Source of the DNA: Streptomyces humi | GTDB taxonomy: Bacteria > Actinomycetota > Actinomycetes > Streptomycetales > Streptomycetaceae | NCBI RefSeq assembly: GCF_001005085.2 | Contig: NZ_LBMU02000055.1 | Span: 1 to 64,000, forward strand | DNA: 64,000 nucleotides | Direction: 5' to 3' | Part shown: positions 15,631 to 23,423 of the stretch, piece after piece | Layout: every line of letters begins with the position of its first letter | How positions within the stretch are numbered: position 1 is the stretch's first letter | Notes under the pieces: generated by a model | Database searches by the model: none | Told to the model about the DNA's origin: nothing | What the model saw: only the letters and a program-made list of their open reading frames with translations | Program-made: the position numbers and the translations under genes

Positions 15631-16277
15631 GGGGTCACCGTCTGGGCGTTGCGCAGCCCGTCGGCGATCTGCTCGATGGAGACGAGTGCGAGGCCGTGCG
15701 TGTCGGCGAAGGCACGCAGCTGCTCGAAGCGGGCGACGGAGCCGTCGTCCTGGCAGACCTCGCTGATCACTCCGACAGGGCTGAGGCCGGCCAGCCGCAG
15801 CAGGTCGACGGTGGCCTCGGTGTGCCCGCGCCGTTCGGCGATCCCGCCCGGGCGGGATCGCAGCGGGAACACGTGCCCGGGGCGCGTCAACCGGTCGGGA
15901 AGGGTGTGCGGGTCGGCCAGCGCCCGTACGGTGCTCGCCCGGTCCGCGGCGGAGATCCCCGAGCCGGTGCCCGCCGCGTCCACGGACACGGTGAACGCGG
16001 TCGCCCCGACCGGGTCGGTGCCCGCGAGGGGCGGGACCATCAGCGGCAGCTGAAGCCGGTCGGCCACCTCCGGTGCCAGCGGTGCGCAGATCAGGCCGCT
16101 GGTCCAGCGCACGAAGAACCCGATGGCCTCGGGAGTGGCGAACTCGGCCGCCATGACCAGGTCCCCCTCGTTCTCCCGGTCCTCGTCGTCGACCACGATG
16201 ACCGGGCGCCCGGCCCGCAGGTCGTCGACGGCAAGCGCGAGCGAGTCCAGCGTCCGCCGCACCGATGCTGACGTCAC
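15627..16277 (-). CDS. ribB: 3,4-dihydroxy-2-butanone 4-phosphate synthase
   Basis: Converts ribulose 5-phosphate to formate and the four-carbon unit of riboflavin. It has 216 residues, one RibB domain, and no GTP cyclohydrolase II half. Signature motifs: VVDDEDRENEGDLV (metal/catalytic acidic loop), RPGHVFPLR, RGHTEA and SPVGVISEV. The start GTG at 16277 has GGGAAGGG about 9 nt upstream; the frame continues to a GTG at 16334 without a ribosome-binding site. No FMN riboswitch is recognisable upstream. The gene is coupled to the HAD phosphatase. It may be an extra copy supporting flavin supply for the flavoenzymes of the region. Confidence 0.93.
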   Translation of the reverse strand: MTSASVRRTLDSLALAVDDLRAGRPVIVVDDEDRENEGDLVMAAEFATPEAIGFFVRWTSGLICAPLAPEVADRLQLPLMVPPLAGTDPVGATAFTVSVDAAGTGSGISAADRASTVRALADPHTLPDRLTRPGHVFPLRSRPGGIAERRGHTEATVDLLRLAGLSPVGVISEVCQDDGSVARFEQLRAFADTHGLALVSIEQIADGLRNAQTVTP

Positions 16278-16551
16278 AGTGTCCAGCCCTTCCCAGGAGG
16301 ATCTTCCAGGGAGGACATCGGTCACCGCCCGCACGGACTTGAGCCCGCGGCACCCCGACAGCGCAACGCGAACAGACCGACGGAGCCCCCCCCGTGATGG
16401 GCGTCGTGGGACCCGATCGGCTCCCGCCGGGGCCGGTGCTGGTTCGTAATCAAGGTCGGCTTCGCCGCATGGCCGTGCCTTGTTGAGGTCGTCCTGTGCA
16501 TGCGGACACGGGCCCGGATCACCGAGCGTGGCGTCCTGTGCTCACGGGGGA

Positions 16552-16580
16552 GCGCCCCGCAGCGCGTGGCTGCGGGGCGC
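16552..16580 (-). terminator. 11-bp hairpin after the small secreted-protein gene
   Basis: GCGCCCCGCAG pairs with CTGCGGGGCGC around a 7-nt loop, 10 nt beyond the stop at 16591 on the minus strand. No T tract. It would separate this gene from ribB downstream. Confidence 0.65.
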
Positions 16581-16590
16581 CTGGTGGGAT

Positions 16591-16779
16591 TCAGTCGACC
16601 ATCTGCCCGTCGAACCTGCCGCCACTGCACGTGTTGTTCGCCCAGTTCACAGTTCCGCCGCCCTGCTCGCACTCACCCGGGGTGAGGCTGGCGGCGGTGG
16701 CGGTGGCGGCGCCTGTGAGGCCGAGTCCGGCGAGGGCTGCCGTGGCGATGACGGCGGCGAGGATTCGTCGAATGCGCAT
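16591..16779 (-). CDS. Small secreted protein
   Basis: Precursor of 62 residues: Arg-rich start, hydrophobic core AAVIATAALAGLGLTGAATA with likely cleavage near residue 30, then a ~32-residue mature peptide with two cysteines (GECEQGGG and NTCSGG) that may form a disulfide. AAAGGGGA precedes the ATG by a normal distance, which supports a real gene despite its size. It resembles the many tiny exported proteins of Streptomyces of unknown role; no family could be named. Confidence 0.75.
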   Translation of the reverse strand: MRIRRILAAVIATAALAGLGLTGAATATAASLTPGECEQGGGTVNWANNTCSGGRFDGQMVD

Positions 16780-17032
16780 GTGGTTCCCCTTTCACGGATT
16801 GCCTCAATTGGGGCACTGGCCAGCCTGATCTTCACCCATGTGGGTGGCACGTCACGTTGGGCCATTCGGGTGACGTTGCAGATGGCGTCGGCAGTGCCAC
16901 CCGAGGAGAACGGCTGTCAGCGTCTCACGACGGCACGACGCCTCAGGAGGCGCTCGCCCGCTCGCCCGCTACCCGCTCCGCCGACGGCGCTGAGATCGCC
17001 CATGGTCGTCGGCGGTCTCCTGTGCTTTTAGG

Positions 17033-18019
17033 ATGGCGAGGGTGACAGCAGGAACCAGTGACATCGAGAAGGCGGCCGGTGTGCTGCGCGCCGGCGGCCT
17101 GGTGGCCCTCCCGACCGAGACCGTCTACGGACTGGGCGCGAACGCCGAGGATCCCGCCGCCGTCGCGCGCATCTTCCAGGTCAAGGGGCGCCCGCCCTCC
17201 CACCCGCTGATCGTCCACATCGGCGGCGCGGAGCAGCTGGACGACTGGGTTGAGGACGTGCCCGCCACGGCTCGCCTGCTGGCCGAACACTTCTGGCCCG
17301 GGCCGCTCACGCTGGTCCTGCGGCGCGGTTCCCGCGTGCCTCTCGAAGCGACCGGCGGCCTGGACACGGTCGCCGTGCGTGTGCCGGACCACCCCGTCGC
17401 GCTCGCGCTGCTGGCGGCCTTCGCCGGCGGTGTCACGGCCCCGTCCGCCAACCGCTTCGGCCAGGTCAGTCCGACCACGGCGAACGACGTCCGGGACGAG
17501 CTCGGCGACGCCGTCGACTTCGTGCTGGACGGCGGCCCCTGCCAGGTCGGCGTCGAGTCCACCATCGTCGACGTCACCGGCGAGGCCCCGAGCATCCTGC
17601 GGCCCGGCGGTGTGACCCGCGAGGACCTCGAAGCGGTACTCGGATTCCCGCTCGCGGTCCCCTCGGCCAGCCACATCCGGGTGCCGGGCCAGCATCCGTC
17701 GCACTACGCGCCGCGTGCGCGGGTCGTCCTGGTGGAGCCGGAGAAGGTCATCGCCGAGGCGGAGCGCGCCCAGGAGCTGGGACACCGGGTGGGCGTCTTC
17801 GTGCCCGCCCCCTTCGCCGGCGCCCCGGTGAAGGCGCACACCGTGGTGGCGGTGCCTGCTTCGATGGCCGCCTACGCGCGCGGGCTGTACGGGTTCCTGC
17901 GTGAACTCGACCAGCGGGGCTGCGATCTCATCGTCGCGTCCGTGCCGGCCCAGGAAGGGTTGGGACTGGCGATCGCCAACCGGCTCCGCCGCGCCGCGGG
18001 GCCCCGGTCCACCGTGTGA
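17033..18019 (+). CDS. tsaC: L-threonylcarbamoyladenylate synthase (Sua5/TsaC)
   Basis: Makes threonylcarbamoyl-AMP from Thr, bicarbonate and ATP for the t6A37 modification of tRNA. It is the long Sua5 form with 328 residues: YrdC domain with PTETVYGLGANA near residue 27, KGRPPSHPLIVH, AVRVPDH, SANRFGQVSPTTA, and the C-terminal Sua5 domain starting near HYAPRARVVLVE. A TAGGAT -10-like hexamer at 17029-17034 overlaps the ATG, and the GTG at 17042 would be the first mRNA base, so a leaderless message starting at 17042 is possible. Monocistronic; ends at a strong hairpin shared with the convergent carbonic anhydrase gene. Confidence 0.9.
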   Translation: MARVTAGTSDIEKAAGVLRAGGLVALPTETVYGLGANAEDPAAVARIFQVKGRPPSHPLIVHIGGAEQLDDWVEDVPATARLLAEHFWPGPLTLVLRRGSRVPLEATGGLDTVAVRVPDHPVALALLAAFAGGVTAPSANRFGQVSPTTANDVRDELGDAVDFVLDGGPCQVGVESTIVDVTGEAPSILRPGGVTREDLEAVLGFPLAVPSASHIRVPGQHPSHYAPRARVVLVEPEKVIAEAERAQELGHRVGVFVPAPFAGAPVKAHTVVAVPASMAAYARGLYGFLRELDQRGCDLIVASVPAQEGLGLAIANRLRRAAGPRSTV

Positions 18020-18103
18020 CCGGCACCGTCGCCATGCCCTTGCTCATCCCCGAGAGGGGGGCCGGGGCAGATGCGTGACGGATTCGGCGGAGCGCCCGGC
18101 GCG

Positions 18104-18134
18104 CTGGCGGCACGGGCACAGCCCGTGCCGCCAG
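18104..18134. terminator. Bidirectional 14-bp terminator hairpin
   Basis: CTGGCGGCACGGGC-ACA-GCCCGTGCCGCCAG is a perfect stem between the convergent tsaC and carbonic anhydrase genes. It can serve both strands; no T tract. Confidence 0.75.
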
Positions 18135-18216
18135 CCGTCGATGATGACCTGTTCCCCGTCCCCGGCACACGAGGGTCCTGCGACGACACCAACGCTGAGC
18201 GGCCGCGGCCGGGCGG

Positions 18217-18858
18217 TCAGGAAGCGGCGGGCACCGCCGCGTCGAGGCCACGGGAGGCGACGACCTGCGCACTGCCGTCGGCCAGGCGGTAGCACAGGCC
18301 CACGACGGCGGCCTGGCCGGCGGCGACCCTGTCGGCGAGGACCCGCGAACGGTCCAGGAGCAGGTCGACGGTGTGCCTTATGTGCTCGGCGAGGATCTCC
18401 TCGGGCTCGACGTGTCCGGCGGCCCGCGCGGACAGCACGCTGGGGGTGACCCGCTCGACGACGTCCCGGACGTATCCGGACGGCGTCATGCCGTCCTCCA
18501 GCGCGGCGCACGCGGCGCCGACCGCGCCGCACGAGTCGTGACCGAGGACCACGACCAGCGGGCAGCCCAGGATGTCCACGCCGTACTCGATACTGCCCAG
18601 CACCTCCGGGCCCATCACATGGCCCGCGGTGCGCACCACGAACAGGTCGCCCAGGCCGCGGTCGAAGATGATCTCGGCGGCCAGCCGGGAGTCGGAGCAC
18701 CCGAACAGCACGGCGAAGGGCTGCTGCGAGGGTGCGATCTCGGCGCGGCGGGTGGAATCCTGGTTGGGGTGCTCAGGGAAGCCCGCGACGAAGCGCTGGT
18801 TACCGGCCAGCAGCAGCTCGAAGGCGTCGCGGGGCGTCGGGGTCTGGATCTCGGTCAT
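18217..18858 (-). CDS. Beta-class carbonic anhydrase
   Basis: Interconverts CO2 and bicarbonate. Cytosolic, 213 residues. Zinc ligands and active-site dyad are visible: Cys and Asp/Arg in FGCSDSRLAAE, and His and Cys in LGHDSCGAV. RTAGHVMGPEVLGSIEYGV is the family block between them. The ATG at 18858 is the only sensible start. It is convergent with tsaC; a (CCTGGC)9 run lies upstream, between this gene and the GCS2 ligase gene. Confidence 0.94.
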   Translation of the reverse strand: MTEIQTPTPRDAFELLLAGNQRFVAGFPEHPNQDSTRRAEIAPSQQPFAVLFGCSDSRLAAEIIFDRGLGDLFVVRTAGHVMGPEVLGSIEYGVDILGCPLVVVLGHDSCGAVGAACAALEDGMTPSGYVRDVVERVTPSVLSARAAGHVEPEEILAEHIRHTVDLLLDRSRVLADRVAAGQAAVVGLCYRLADGSAQVVASRGLDAAVPAAS

Positions 18859-19006
18859 GCCCGCAGCTTAGGGCGTGGCACCAGCCGTCGCACCGCCTGG
18901 TCCCGCCGGTGAAGGTTGCCGGGAGGCGAGGCGGGGCCGGCAGGCTCGTGAGAGGCGGGCATGGGCCCAAGCCGAGTCGGCCCCTTGAGATCGACCATGT
19001 TCACTG

Positions 19007-19060
19007 CCTGGCCCTGGCCCTGGCCCTGGCCCTGGCCCTGGCCCTGGCCCTGGCCCTGGC
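19007..19060. repeat. Hexanucleotide microsatellite (CCTGGC), 9 perfect copies
   Basis: Nine uninterrupted copies in the 240-bp gap upstream of the carbonic anhydrase gene and downstream of the GCS2 ligase gene. Translations through it (Trp-Pro or Gln-Gly repeats) are not believed to be genes. The copy number should vary easily between strains. Confidence 0.9.
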
Positions 19061-19098
19061 CGGGGCCGCTTGCGCGGCCTGACGGGAGTCGTCGGTGG

Positions 19099-20262
19099 TC
19101 AGACGGTCTGCTGGATGAGGTGGTCGACGACGTCATGGTGACTGTGCCGGTGGCGGTAGGCGGCTCGTTGGCGGTCGGCCCCGTTGCCCTGTCCGGCCAG
19201 GCGTCGGCGGACGGTGCCGGCGATGCCGAGGTCGTCGGAGGGCAGGGCGGGTAAGGCGGTGTTCCAGAGCTGCTCGAGGAGGAGGCCGGCGGGCTGGAGC
19301 CGACCGGAGGGCAGGTCGATGCTGTGGCCTTTCACGCCGTCACGTGCGGCGCGCCAGCACGCGGCCCGCAGCATCTCCGTTTCCGGTCTCGGCCCGGGTC
19401 GTCCGTCACGCACTGCGGCGAGGGCTGCGGTGGTCAGGCCTTTGACGGCGGCGGCCAGCAGGAGGGTGTCGTCGGGGGTGGGGGCGGCGTCGGTGACGCG
19501 GATTTCCAGGGTCGGGACGTGGTGGGAGGGGCGGATGTCCCAGTACACGCTGGCGCGGTCCAGGAGGGTGTGGCTGGTGATGAGCCGGCCGACGAGGTCC
19601 TCGTAGTGGGCGGCGGACTCGAAGTAGGGCGGGGGCCCGGCCACGGGCCAGCGCTGCCAGGTCAGGGTGCGCCAGCTGTCGTAGCCGGTGTCCTGGCCTT
19701 GCCAGTAGGGCGAGTTGCCGCTCAAGGCGATCAGTGCGGGCAGGTGGGGACGCAGGTGGTTGCTGACGGCGAGAGCGGTGTCCAGGTCGGGGATCTCCAC
19801 GTGGATGTGGCAGGCGCACACGGTCTGCTCGTGGTCCAGTGCGCGGAAGGTGGCCAGACTCTGCGCATAACGCTGTCCGGCCGCGAGTGGCGGGGGAGTG
19901 TGCTGGCCCAGGACGGGTGTGCCGCTGGAGATGATGCGCAGTCCCAGACGTGCGGCGGCGCGTGCGACGGCGTGCCGGGCATGGCGGAGGTCCTCGCCGA
20001 GGGCCGCGAGGCTGGTGTGGGGGTCGGTGCGGACCTCGACCTGGTAGCGGGTCAGTTCGGTGGTGACCCTCTGACCGAGTTCGCCGGCTGCTTCGGTGAC
20101 GACCTTGTCCGCCCGGGTGCTGAGCCGGCGGGAGACCGGGTCCACCAGCAGGTACTCCTCCTCGACCCCCACCCGCACGGCGGGCGTAGCACGGTGAGGG
20201 GAGGACGGAGCGTCAGTCGTAGGTGAAGGTGCGGGGGAGGATGTCCACGTCTCACTCTTCAT
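19099..20262 (-). CDS. Carboxylate-amine ligase, GCS2/YbdK family
   Basis: Glutamate-cysteine-ligase-like ATP-grasp relative of 387 residues. Family blocks: VGVEEEYLLVDP near the N-terminus, LTRYQVEVRTDPHTS, CACHIHVEIPD, LSGNSPYWQGQDTGYDSWR and TLEIRVTDAAPTPDD. Members form gamma-glutamyl-type amide bonds with weak Glu-Cys activity; in actinomycetes, which use mycothiol, the real substrates are uncertain. Start ATG 20262 (MKSETW) is chosen because it is the only ATG shortly before the conserved part; its ribosome-binding site is weak. No obvious operon partner. Confidence 0.88.
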   Translation of the reverse strand: MKSETWTSSPAPSPTTDAPSSPHRATPAVRVGVEEEYLLVDPVSRRLSTRADKVVTEAAGELGQRVTTELTRYQVEVRTDPHTSLAALGEDLRHARHAVARAAARLGLRIISSGTPVLGQHTPPPLAAGQRYAQSLATFRALDHEQTVCACHIHVEIPDLDTALAVSNHLRPHLPALIALSGNSPYWQGQDTGYDSWRTLTWQRWPVAGPPPYFESAAHYEDLVGRLITSHTLLDRASVYWDIRPSHHVPTLEIRVTDAAPTPDDTLLLAAAVKGLTTAALAAVRDGRPGPRPETEMLRAACWRAARDGVKGHSIDLPSGRLQPAGLLLEQLWNTALPALPSDDLGIAGTVRRRLAGQGNGADRQRAAYRHRHSHHDVVDHLIQQTV

Positions 20263-20397
20263 GGCCACCAGTCTGTCACTCAACGTAACCGCGCCGGGGC
20301 TGTTGGCTGGAAAGAGGCCCGCATGGTCGGTCCTCGGTCCACCCCGCTCCGGCCGTCGTCCTTCCCGCCAGCGGTCTCGGTGTTCCTGTTGAACGTA

Positions 20398-20660
20398 CCC
20401 GCCCGTTCCAGGAGTGCCTGGCGGCCGGCCATCGATACGGCGACGACTGTCCGGCCTCACTGGCCGGTTACCGGGACGCGATCGACGAGCTCACCCGGCG
20501 GATGCACGAGCCTGCCCGCCGACCTGCCAGTCCCCGAGGACGACGACGCAGCTGCTCACCTGCCCGGTACGAAGGTGCCGCACCTGGACTACAAACGGCT
20601 GTCTCTGATCATCCGCGAGGGCGTGATCGAGCATGTCTTCTGTACGGGCGCTCGAGGGGT
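20398..20660 (+). pseudogene. Probable gene remnant with a frameshift
   Basis: This lies in the 540-bp gap between the ligase and rodlin genes. One frame reads CLAAGHRYGDDCPASLAGYR and then DAIDELTRRMHEP. After about 20460-20540 the protein-like reading moves to another frame: EDDDAAAHLPGTKVPHLDYK, RLSLIIREGVIEHVF. Both look like normal protein and have no separate starts, which suggests a decayed gene. No family was recognised. The rest of the gap (20263-20397, 20661-20800) shows nothing clear. Confidence 0.35.
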
Positions 20661-20802
20661 GGGCAGCCGCCGGTGCCGGCTCCGTCGGGCAGTTGTGACG
20701 TTCTTTGCCGGTGGGCCGGCGGGGTGTCCCTCCGACCCACCGATCGGGTGATGTCGAGGAGTTCCGGAGGAACTGGCTCTCTTGCCCGGGCAGGAACAGA
20801 GC

Positions 20803-21162
20803 ATGAAAAAGATGATCGTCACAACAGTGCTCGCGGTCGGCTTGCTCGGGATCGCCCCTCAGGCGATGGCCAGCGACAACGACGGTGGAACGACGAGCCT
20901 CAGCGGCAACAACGCTCAGACGGCATTCGGCAACTCCAAGACCGACGGGGCCATGAGCCCCCAGACGGCCCTGGTCCAGGGCTCGCTGAACAACATCTGT
21001 GCCGGCGTGCCGGTCAAGGTCGACGCCGCCTCCCTCGTCGGAGTCGTGCCGGTTTCCGTGCTCCAGGACGTGCCGATCCTGTCGGCGCCGCAGAACCAGC
21101 AGTGCACCGAGAACTCGACCCAGGCGAAGGGCGACGAGCCGCTGTCGCACCTCCTGGGCTAG
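20803..21162 (+). CDS. rdl: Rodlin (aerial hypha / spore sheath protein)
   Basis: Secreted surface protein of 119 residues that with chaplins organises the hydrophobic rodlet layer of Streptomyces aerial hyphae and spores. The signal peptide MKKMIVTTVLAVGLLG...AMA is followed by the hallmark rodlin blocks: TTSLSGNNAQTAFGNS, MSPQTALVQGSLNNIC, VPVKVDAASLVGVVPV and PQNQQCTENSTQAKGDE. The two cysteines are conserved. It ends soon after LSHLLG, so the C-terminus is a little shorter than I recall for RdlA/B. AGGA precedes the ATG at 20803. Rodlins usually come as a divergent pair; only one is present here. Confidence 0.9.
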   Translation: MKKMIVTTVLAVGLLGIAPQAMASDNDGGTTSLSGNNAQTAFGNSKTDGAMSPQTALVQGSLNNICAGVPVKVDAASLVGVVPVSVLQDVPILSAPQNQQCTENSTQAKGDEPLSHLLG

Positions 21163-21312
21163 ATCCCGGTCCCCGCTCGCGTCGACGGACCCCGGCCTGA
21201 GCTGCCGGGCAACAGGCCTCCTGTGCCCGGCAGTTGCAGGACGATCGGGAGAAGGCGGAGCCATCTGCCGATTACCGCTCACCCAGGAACGGATTCGGAA
21301 CTCCGTGGGTCG

Positions 21313-22347
21313 TCAGCGGATGCCGGGCTCGCCCGGGACGAGGCGGACCGGATCTGCGGGCGAACGGCGGAACATCGCGCGGTAGTCCCGTGGCCGCCTG
21401 CCCGTGTGCCGGGCGAACACGGCACTGAACGTGCTCGCGTCGGCGTACCCGACGCCGGCCGCGATGCTCGCGACCGTCCTGTCGGTCGTCTCCAGCAGCA
21501 GCCGGGCCCGGCGGACCCGAGCGGACTGCACGTACGCGAGAGGGGTCTGGCCCGCCTCCTCTCCGAAGCGGCGGAGCATCGTCCGCGTGCTCACGTGAAA
21601 CGCCGCGGCGAGGGCGGAGAGGTCGTAGCGGGACCCCAGGTTCTGATCGAGCCACCGCTTCACACCGCGGGAGAACTCCCGGCCCGCGACGGGCAGCAGC
21701 GCCGGGTCGACGTACGGGGACTGGGTGGTACGGGCGTCGTCGACGAGCGCCACACGCGCGGTGCCACGGGCGACGCCGGCGCCGTCCTGCTCGCGGATGA
21801 GCTGGAGCGCGTAGTCGTACATGGCGCTGAAGGCGGCCGTGGTCGTCACCCCGCGGTCGGTGACGACCAGGCGCTCGGGGCGCACCTTCACGTCGGGGTA
21901 CCGGCGGGCGAGGCGATCCGCGAACAACCAGGAGGTCGTCGCCTCGCGCCCGTCGAGCAGGCCGGCCTCGGCAGTGAGGAAGGCGCCGACGCAGATCGAC
22001 ACGACGGCGGCTCCGGAGACCGCCTGCGAGTGAATGGCCGCCACCTCGGGCCGCAGGTCAGCCAGTGCCGCGTCGAGATCGAGCGCGGGCGAGAGCTCGA
22101 ACCCCGGTACGACCAGCACGTCCACCGGGCGCATGGCCGAGACGCCGACGGCCAGACCACCGGAGGCGACCACCCGCTGCCGGGGCGAGACCACGGACGC
22201 TTCGAACGAAGGCCGTACCGCCCCCTGTGCCGCGGCGACGTGACGGGCCATCACCAGCAGGTCCGGGACTCCGAACACCTCCGAGCCGAAACAGCCGGGG
22301 TAGGCCAGGACTCCCAGTCGCAGTGTTCCCACATGTCCCCCCGACAC
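21313..22347 (-). CDS. GlxA-family AraC-type regulator (DJ-1/PfpI + HTH)
   Basis: Transcriptional regulator of 344 residues: N-terminal DJ-1/PfpI sensor-like domain (about 8-190, with VLVVPGFELS and SICVGAFLTAEAGLLDGREAT), then a C-terminal AraC helix-turn-helix pair (DLSALAAAFHVSTRTMLRRF and VASIAAGVGYADASTFSAVF, ending near RPRDYRAMF). Starts at GTG 22347 or GTG 22332; the latter has GGGGGGA just upstream. It is divergent from a dienelactone hydrolase gene with a 79-bp gap, and probably controls that gene. Confidence 0.9.
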   Translation of the reverse strand: MSGGHVGTLRLGVLAYPGCFGSEVFGVPDLLVMARHVAAAQGAVRPSFEASVVSPRQRVVASGGLAVGVSAMRPVDVLVVPGFELSPALDLDAALADLRPEVAAIHSQAVSGAAVVSICVGAFLTAEAGLLDGREATTSWLFADRLARRYPDVKVRPERLVVTDRGVTTTAAFSAMYDYALQLIREQDGAGVARGTARVALVDDARTTQSPYVDPALLPVAGREFSRGVKRWLDQNLGSRYDLSALAAAFHVSTRTMLRRFGEEAGQTPLAYVQSARVRRARLLLETTDRTVASIAAGVGYADASTFSAVFARHTGRRPRDYRAMFRRSPADPVRLVPGEPGIR

Positions 22348-22426
22348 GAGCGGGTGGCGATTTCACCGCACTATCTGGCGATGCCGCCGTTTCCGAGGGA
22401 GCCAGTCTCCAGCCAGGCTGCCTCCC

Positions 22427-23290
22427 ATGACAACCACGCACCTGCGACACGACGCCCCCCTGGACGACCCCCTGGACGACTTCTCGCACCGCGTCATCGA
22501 CATCGACTCGGTCGGCAAGACCGTGCACGTCACCGGCTCGGGACCGGCCGTCGTCCTGCTGCCCGAGATGCCGGGGATCAGCCCGGACGTCGCGCGCCTG
22601 GCGCGCTGGCTGCGCGATGCCGGCTTCCGCGTGTACCTGCCCTCCCTGTTCGGCGTCGACGGGGCCTACCCGACCGCCGACGCGGGCCAGGCCGTCGTCC
22701 GCCGCGCCTGCGTCAGCGCCGAGTTCCGTGCGTTCGCCGGCGGCGGCACCAGCCCCGTCGTGGCGTGGCTGCGCGGGCTCGCGCGCGTGGCGCACGCGGA
22801 GTGCGGCGGGCCGGGTGTCGGCGCGGTCGGGCTGTGCTTCACCGGCAACTTCGCCCTGACCATGACGCTCGAACCCGCCGTCATCGCCCCCGTCGTCAAC
22901 CATCCCTCGCTCCCTCTCGACGACCCGGCAGGCCTGGAGATCGCAGCCGACGACGCCGCGCGCGTCGCCGAGCGCGTCCGACGCGACGGCCTCACAGTCC
23001 TCGCCTACCGCTTCGAGAACGACAGGTGGTGCACCGGCCGGCGGTTCGCTGCCTACCGGGCTCTGCTCGGCGACGCGTTCGACGGCCGTGTGCTGGCGGA
23101 CGACGCGGCGAACACGAACCCGCCGCCCTTCTTCCGTGACGTCGTCGGCTGCGCGCACAGCGTCACCACGGCCCATCTCGTCGACGAGCGGGGTCACCCG
23201 ACCACGCGTGCCCGTGACGAGATCATCGCCTTCCTCGCCGAACGGCTGGGGACGACCGCACCCGGCATCCGAGCCGACGGACCGGCCTGA
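22427..23290 (+). CDS. Dienelactone hydrolase-family protein
   Basis: Alpha/beta hydrolase of 287 residues. The nucleophile is Cys in GLCFTGNFAL, the pattern typical of dienelactone hydrolases rather than Ser esterases. LLPEMPGISPDVARLARWL corresponds to the N-terminal strand and oxyanion region. The C-terminal HSVTTAHLVDE region should carry the His. Family members open dienelactones in chloroaromatic degradation, but many are of unknown substrate. It is controlled, by arrangement, by the divergent GlxA-type regulator. Confidence 0.88.
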   Translation: MTTTHLRHDAPLDDPLDDFSHRVIDIDSVGKTVHVTGSGPAVVLLPEMPGISPDVARLARWLRDAGFRVYLPSLFGVDGAYPTADAGQAVVRRACVSAEFRAFAGGGTSPVVAWLRGLARVAHAECGGPGVGAVGLCFTGNFALTMTLEPAVIAPVVNHPSLPLDDPAGLEIAADDAARVAERVRRDGLTVLAYRFENDRWCTGRRFAAYRALLGDAFDGRVLADDAANTNPPPFFRDVVGCAHSVTTAHLVDERGHPTTRARDEIIAFLAERLGTTAPGIRADGPA

Positions 23291-23364
23291 CCCGCGGACC
23301 TTCCTCAACCGGGTCTCGCCCGGAGCACGTCGAAAATGGCGTCGGGACCGCCACGCTCCAAGGG

Positions 23365-23379
23365 TGAATGAACGAACCA
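23365..23379. promoter_or_regulatory. RpiR-regulon box upstream of the GH3 hexosaminidase
   Basis: TGAATG-AAC-GAACCA matches the 15-bp palindrome shared by the promoters of the glycan locus. It lies just upstream of a TTGACT (23388-23393). A second, weaker half-match lies about 31 bp further on. Confidence 0.6.
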
Positions 23380-23423
23380 GAAGTCTGTTGACTTTCGGCT
23401 TGACTAGCCAGAGTATTCCAGGA

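Noticed and set aside
16278..16590. FMN riboswitch expected before ribB
   Set aside because: The conserved flavin-sensor core sequences are not found upstream on either strand.
18961..19254. Open frame with a Trp-Pro repeat
   Set aside because: Produced by the CCTGGC microsatellite; no start site and it overlaps the ligase end.
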